A stretch of DNA of 64,000 nucleotides, taken from Acidobacteriaceae bacterium. Its GTDB lineage: Bacteria > Acidobacteriota > Terriglobia > Terriglobales > Acidobacteriaceae. Of the stretch, positions 59,936 to 64,000 are shown one piece after another. The notes under the pieces were generated by a model. The model made no database searches, had not been told where the DNA came from, and saw nothing but the letters and a program-made list of their open reading frames with translations. The stretch lies in the NCBI GenBank assembly GCA_003134995.1, contig PLDC01000020.1, positions 62,175-126,174 of the forward strand. Reading direction: 5' to 3'. Position numbers and translations under genes: made by a program. Every line of letters starts with the position of its first letter. Position 1 is the first letter of the stretch.

Positions 59936-61822
59936 ATGCATAGATTCACCCGAATGTTTTTCCCGCTGTCCTGCGCGATTTGCGCGCTCCTGGCATTCCT
60001 GACTGGTTGCGGCGGAGGCTCAAGCTCGAGCACTGGGACGGGACAATCCGCCCAGTTCACGCATGTCTACGTGGTGTTCCCTCCAAGCAGCGGCGTCAAT
60101 AATCAGCACCTGATGGCTACGGTCATGAACCAGGCCGCGATTGAGGGCGTGACCACACAAACCTTATGGCGGGATGCGGAAACCGGCACGCCCGGACTAG
60201 CAACCTGCAGCCCTGTGGGCACCGATACTTGCCAGATAGATTCTTCTGGTTGGACGCACACCTACGACTGGACAACGATCGACAGCAACAACGCGCAATG
60301 GTTCAACGTGGCGGGAGCGAAGAAGGTCAACATCATTGTGGTTGGAATAAATGGGCCGGGCACGCTCCCCGTGTGCCTTTACTACAACAATTGCATTAAT
60401 CAGGACACGCCCTACTACGTTACGTCTGCAAGTTGGGTGGGGCATTTCACTCCGGCAGCTACGCAGGACGTTGTCAACGCCAATAAAGACGGCTGCACCA
60501 ACGACGTCGGGCTGGTCGCTACCTCGATGACGCGCGCCGCGAATGGCGTGGTCACCGTGACCATGCCCAATCAACCCAGCAACGGCCAGCTCATATACAA
60601 CAATGGCGACCTCATCTGGGTGGGAAGCAGTACGCCTTCGAACTTCAACATCGCGCAGGAAGATATTACGAGCGTGCAGGTTCAATCGAACGTTCTCACT
60701 ATCACGTCGGCCAACAGTCTTCCGGTGGGCACACAGGTAATTTTTGAAGGCCTGGGATCGGCGACTTTTTTAAACAATCAGACGGTGACGATCACTTCCT
60801 CCACGCCCACGCAGTTCACGGCGAACTTCACCAATGCAAATTACGGTCCCACTGCGGTCGGCGCAGGCACAACTAATCCTCTGGGAGTTCCGGTACTGAA
60901 CGCCACGTCCACTTCATTTCAATACCAATCGGGCATTCAATCCGCGGGCACGTCGAGCGTTCAGCAGACTGTGATCAGTGCAGAGCAATCCTACCCGGTT
61001 CCCTACGAAACGCCTTACATGACTGCGTATGAAGCGTTTGTCGCGGCCGTGATCGCGCATTACAATGCGTCGGCAAATCTTTCGCAGATTTCTTACATGC
61101 GTGTGGGCCGATCGGTTGGCGGAGAAGCGTATCCCTACTGCATCTCGAACCTCGAAAACTTGCCCGCTCCCAACACTTACAGCATGACAGCGTGGCTGAA
61201 CTTCTACACGGATATCGATGAGTTTGTGCAGGCGCAGAATCCGAAGATGGAAATACTGGATCCTCTGAACGAGTCGGGAAGTGGAAGCACAGCGGACAAG
61301 ACCTACGGAAGCGACGAGGCGGGCATCGCGGTGAGCTACAAAAACGCGTCGGGTGCCACGAATGGTTTTGGCAGTCAGGGACTGCAGGCCAGCGACATTA
61401 CCAACTACGCCGCCGCCTCTGATTGCAGCTCCGACTGGTGCAACATGTTCAATCAGTATTACCAAACCGGAATTCCGCTCGAGTTGCAGCAGTATGGTCT
61501 GTCTGCCCCTGTTGCCATCACGAATACGACCAGCGCCACCGGCGACCTGCGGCCCTTGTTGCCATTTGCCGTTCAGCGGCACATGACGGTGCTCGAGCTT
61601 TATTATCTGGACGCGCTGCTCGCCTATGATCCGAATTACTGTGTGCTCACGGGCACGGCGGGAGCGTGTGATGCCACTAGCAGCGTTTCCATTCCGACGA
61701 TTGAATTGCCCGCCGGAGACCAGTACACATATTTTCAGGCGGTGGGCCAGCCCGGACAGACCGGCGCAACGGGTGACGGATCTTACGCGACCACGATCAA
61801 CACAACACAAGGGCAGCACTAG
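59936..61822 (+). CDS. Large secreted lipoprotein, function unknown
   Basis: The 628-residue product (from ATG 59936, behind GGATGG) has a signal peptide with lipobox LTGC (FPLSCAICALLAFLTGCGGGSSSS) and a Ser/Gly-rich linker. The central part has an alpha/beta pattern with EAFVAAVIAHYNAS, SYMRVGRSVGGEAYPYC and WLNFYTDIDEFVQAQNPKMEILDP, reminiscent of glycoside-hydrolase-like TIM barrels, with a beta-rich insertion (about 200-290, QVQSNVLTITSANSLPVGTQVIF). Eight or more Cys residues, many paired by position, suggest disulfides. I assign no function. Neighbours give no pathway clue. Confidence 0.7.
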   Translation: MHRFTRMFFPLSCAICALLAFLTGCGGGSSSSTGTGQSAQFTHVYVVFPPSSGVNNQHLMATVMNQAAIEGVTTQTLWRDAETGTPGLATCSPVGTDTCQIDSSGWTHTYDWTTIDSNNAQWFNVAGAKKVNIIVVGINGPGTLPVCLYYNNCINQDTPYYVTSASWVGHFTPAATQDVVNANKDGCTNDVGLVATSMTRAANGVVTVTMPNQPSNGQLIYNNGDLIWVGSSTPSNFNIAQEDITSVQVQSNVLTITSANSLPVGTQVIFEGLGSATFLNNQTVTITSSTPTQFTANFTNANYGPTAVGAGTTNPLGVPVLNATSTSFQYQSGIQSAGTSSVQQTVISAEQSYPVPYETPYMTAYEAFVAAVIAHYNASANLSQISYMRVGRSVGGEAYPYCISNLENLPAPNTYSMTAWLNFYTDIDEFVQAQNPKMEILDPLNESGSGSTADKTYGSDEAGIAVSYKNASGATNGFGSQGLQASDITNYAAASDCSSDWCNMFNQYYQTGIPLELQQYGLSAPVAITNTTSATGDLRPLLPFAVQRHMTVLELYYLDALLAYDPNYCVLTGTAGACDATSSVSIPTIELPAGDQYTYFQAVGQPGQTGATGDGSYATTINTTQGQH

Positions 61823-61838
61823 CTGCGGTCTGTCGCGG

Positions 61839-61870
61839 CTAGTAGCCAGTATCTAGTATCTGGTACCTGG
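61839..61870. repeat. Short AGTATCT word repeat between convergent genes
   Basis: Degenerate copies of CTAGTA/AGTATCT/GGTACCTGG stand in tandem in the 54-bp gap. They are not coding. Confidence 0.5.
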
Positions 61871-61876
61871 AGAGAT

Positions 61877-62494
61877 TTAGTTAGCCGGACAGGGCGCGCC
61901 TGCTGCCTGCCATTGTTTTACCTTCGCCGAAAACTCATCATGCGGTATGGGAACGGGAGTTCGACCTTCGCCCGGATTCCATCCCCACATGACGAGCTTG
62001 TCTTCGGTAAGGTGCTCGACCAACTGACTGACATTCCGGTTTCGATTTTGCTTTGGATCTTTGATCGATTCGCAAAGCTGCGCATCTGTGAGACCTTGCC
62101 AGATCATCGGCATGCCCGGAGGCGGCAGGCGCCAGCCCGGCGCACCGGGAGGAAGATGCGCGCCGTCAAGGTTGTGATCCTGATGGCAGGTGCTGCATTT
62201 TACTGACGTCACTCCCGAGCCCGTGGCTCCGCGGCGAATGTTCATCGTGTGCGGATGCCCGTCATCGCCCTGCCGCGGGAAGTCTCCCTTGGAATGGCAG
62301 TTCATGCAGCGCGGACTTCGCAGCACGGAAACGAACGCGACGAAAAGCGTTCCATCGCCGCTCGCTGCGGCAGCAGAAGGTTTCGTCGGCACCGGCGGCT
62401 CAGCCGCAGCGGCCGAGTGCGAGAACCATAGCGCTGCGATGAAGCCACAAAGAATTAGACTCGCCAGAAAAAAATTAATCTGAACCTTCTTCAT
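61877..62494 (-). CDS. Dihaem c-type cytochrome of a molybdoenzyme operon
   Basis: The 205-residue exported protein has an N-terminal signal/anchor helix (about 8-28) and two haem c sites: RCMNCHSKG (Cys63, Cys66, His67) and KCSTCHQDH (Cys100, Cys103, His104). The later half has GLTDAQLCESIKDPKQNRNRN. Its ATG overlaps the stop of the molybdoenzyme gene upstream (62491-62494), so the two are co-translated. It would accept electrons from the large molybdopterin subunit. Confidence 0.85.
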   Translation of the reverse strand: MKKVQINFFLASLILCGFIAALWFSHSAAAAEPPVPTKPSAAAASGDGTLFVAFVSVLRSPRCMNCHSKGDFPRQGDDGHPHTMNIRRGATGSGVTSVKCSTCHQDHNLDGAHLPPGAPGWRLPPPGMPMIWQGLTDAQLCESIKDPKQNRNRNVSQLVEHLTEDKLVMWGWNPGEGRTPVPIPHDEFSAKVKQWQAAGAPCPAN

Positions 62495-64000
62495 ACGGCC
62501 TCCGTCAGACGAATAGGTAACCTGCGGATTCGTTTTCCTGTAACCGCAAATACGGCATTTGCGATCGCCGGCGCAGCACAGGGAACACCCGGCTCTCCAA
62601 TTCCACCGGCCTTCTCTTTGCTTTCGACGATATGAGTTTCGATCTCAGGACATTCATTCATGCGCATTACCGGAAAAGTGTTGAAGTTCGTTTGCTGCAA
62701 GCGTCCGTTCGCGAAGGTCAACTCCTGAAAGAGCGCCGCTGACGCACCGAAAATCGCTCCACCTTCGGTTTGCGCGGCGATGATTCCGGGATTCACGTAC
62801 TGCCCGCAATCGATCGCGCAAACCATGCGGTGCACTCGCACCTTGCCATCGGTGACCGAAACTTCGGCAACGTGCGCCGAGTAACTTTCAAAAGCAAAAT
62901 GCACCGCGATGCCGCGCCCCATGCCCTTCGGCAGAGGTTTACCCCATCCCGCTTTCTGGGCGGCCAGATCGAGCACGCCAAGATAGCGCGGCTGTTTCTG
63001 CAGCAGCTGTCGCCGGAACTGGTATGGATCTTTCTGCGCCAGCGCGGCCAGTTCATCCACGAAACACTCAACCGCAAACGCAGTATGCGAATGCCCCACC
63101 GAACGCAGCCACTGCACGGGCACTCCGATTTCCGCCTGATGACATTCGACCGTCACATTCGGAATCGCATAAGGAAGATCGTCAACACCCTCAACCGACG
63201 CGGGATCATAGGCCTTCCCCTTCATCATCATCGCCGCGAACGGAGTGCCTTCCATAATCGACTGCCCAACGAGGCGCGATCTCCAACTGACCGCATTGCC
63301 GCTCGCATCAATGCCGCCTTCGATCGCATGCAGAAATGCGGGACGATACCAACCGCCCTGCATATCGTCTTCGCGCGTCCAAATTACTTTGATCGGAGCG
63401 CCAGCCGCTTTCGCGACGTGCGTCGCTTCCACCACAAAGTCCGACTGCGGATTCGCCCGGCGTCCAAAGCCTCCACCGAGAAAAGTCGTGTGCAATTGAA
63501 CTTTTTCGGTTGGCAGCCCCGCGATTCTCGCCGCGTTCGCGCGGTCCACCGTCTGAAACTGTGAGCCGGTCCACACCTCGCATGAGTCGGCGCGCAAATC
63601 CACCACGCAGTTCAGCGGTTCCATCATCAAATGTGAAAGATAAGGAACTTCGTAAACGGCGTCGATCTTCTTCGCCGCACTCGCGAGCGCACTGTCCGCG
63701 TCGCCGTCCTTGCGCACGCCGGGTCCGGGAGTCTTTGCGCGTTCACGAAAGTCCTGCATCATCGTGCTGGTGTTGAAGTTCGCCATCTTTCCTTCATCCC
63801 ATTCAACACGCAGAGCGTCGCGCGCGACTTTCGCCTGCCAGAATGTGTCGGCGATCACGGCAACTCCGGCGGGAATCGCGATAATCTTTCGCACTCCGGG
63901 CATCGAACGCGCGCGCGTATCGTCGAAATTCTTCACGCTCGCTCCGAAGATCGGAGGGCGTGCGATCACCGCCGTCAACATCCCCGGCAGCTTCACGTCA
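62491..64000 (-). CDS. Isoquinoline 1-oxidoreductase-type molybdopterin subunit (partial)
   Basis: The C-terminal 500 or so residues of a xanthine-dehydrogenase-family large subunit are visible; the frame continues past the right edge (the GTG at 63996 is an internal Val). Motifs include KLPGMLTAVIARPPIFGAS, QTVDRANAARIAGLPTEKVQLHTTFLGGGFGRRAN (the substrate/molybdopterin loop) and AEGGAIFGASAALFQEL-type Q-loop (QTEGGAIFG). The C-terminal Glu (GIGEPGVPCAAPAIANAVFA) is the conserved catalytic Glu region. These enzymes hydroxylate N-heteroaromatics or aldehydes. Together with the coupled dihaem cytochrome this is a periplasmic or membrane-linked oxidoreductase. Confidence 0.9.
   Translation of the reverse strand, partial: DVKLPGMLTAVIARPPIFGASVKNFDDTRARSMPGVRKIIAIPAGVAVIADTFWQAKVARDALRVEWDEGKMANFNTSTMMQDFRERAKTPGPGVRKDGDADSALASAAKKIDAVYEVPYLSHLMMEPLNCVVDLRADSCEVWTGSQFQTVDRANAARIAGLPTEKVQLHTTFLGGGFGRRANPQSDFVVEATHVAKAAGAPIKVIWTREDDMQGGWYRPAFLHAIEGGIDASGNAVSWRSRLVGQSIMEGTPFAAMMMKGKAYDPASVEGVDDLPYAIPNVTVECHQAEIGVPVQWLRSVGHSHTAFAVECFVDELAALAQKDPYQFRRQLLQKQPRYLGVLDLAAQKAGWGKPLPKGMGRGIAVHFAFESYSAHVAEVSVTDGKVRVHRMVCAIDCGQYVNPGIIAAQTEGGAIFGASAALFQELTFANGRLQQTNFNTFPVMRMNECPEIETHIVESKEKAGGIGEPGVPCAAPAIANAVFAVTGKRIRRLPIRLTEAV

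Overview
The window looks like a chromosomal segment of an Acidobacteriota bacterium (Terriglobia/Koribacter-like). This is an inference from gene content: an Oar-type TonB receptor with an N-terminal carboxypeptidase-regulatory domain, a very long secreted S53 (pro-kumamolisin) protease with Ig-like repeats and a lipobox-like tail, Ser/Thr kinases fused to TPR/AAA/PEGA modules, PQQ-type dehydrogenases with haem c domains, and GC-rich coding DNA separated by short intergenic word-repeats. No phage, plasmid, CRISPR or rRNA features were seen.

Layout. 1-2.0 kb (minus): ECF sigma factor, zinc-finger anti-sigma factor and a DUF3106 secreted protein cut by the window edge. 2.2-3.8 kb (plus): a small autoregulated XRE module (two matching palindromic operators, a frameshifted two-helix membrane protein, a CPBP intramembrane protease). 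3.8-11.1 kb: an Ntn-type C45/phospholipase B-like hydrolase, tRNA-Val(CAC), then an MMPL/RND exporter, a LolA-like outer-membrane lipoprotein-sorting protein and a TonB receptor. 11.2-16.4 kb: the Anbu (bacterial proteasome homologue) locus with a circularly permuted ATP-grasp, alpha-E protein and two transglutaminases, probably a peptide ligation/proteolysis system. 16.6-24.4 kb: a kinase-AAA-TPR giant overlapping a DUF917 gene, and a convergent pair of poorly known genes. 24.5-38.3 kb (minus): PEGA/TPR kinase, alpha-2-macroglobulin with unusual inserted domains, and Oar receptor. 38.5-42.5 kb: a small lipoprotein, a cytochrome c-sorbosone dehydrogenase fusion and pyruvate oxidase.

42.5-49.2 kb is a formate dehydrogenase-N locus (alpha, beta, gamma on minus; FdhE on plus). 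The alpha subunit is read through an in-frame TGA: it is a selenoprotein with a recognisable bacterial SECIS hairpin 11 nt after the codon. Between fdnG and fdhE sits a REP-associated tyrosine transposase bracketed by two 95-bp REP doublets in direct orientation. 49.4-64 kb: S53 protease, a Gly/Arg-rich receiver-like protein, mazEF, HIT, DUF4239, RlpA with a coiled-coil partner, vapBC, mutY, a redoxin, a large lipoprotein, and a dihaem cytochrome translationally coupled to an isoquinoline-oxidoreductase-type molybdoenzyme that runs off the right edge.

The most notable items are the selenocysteine FDH, the Anbu/ATP-grasp/alpha-E/transglutaminase system, the RAYT-REP unit, the operator pair of the XRE module, the mosaic alpha-2-macroglobulin, and a set of intergenic 7-10-mer word repeats, often arranged as inverted pairs.
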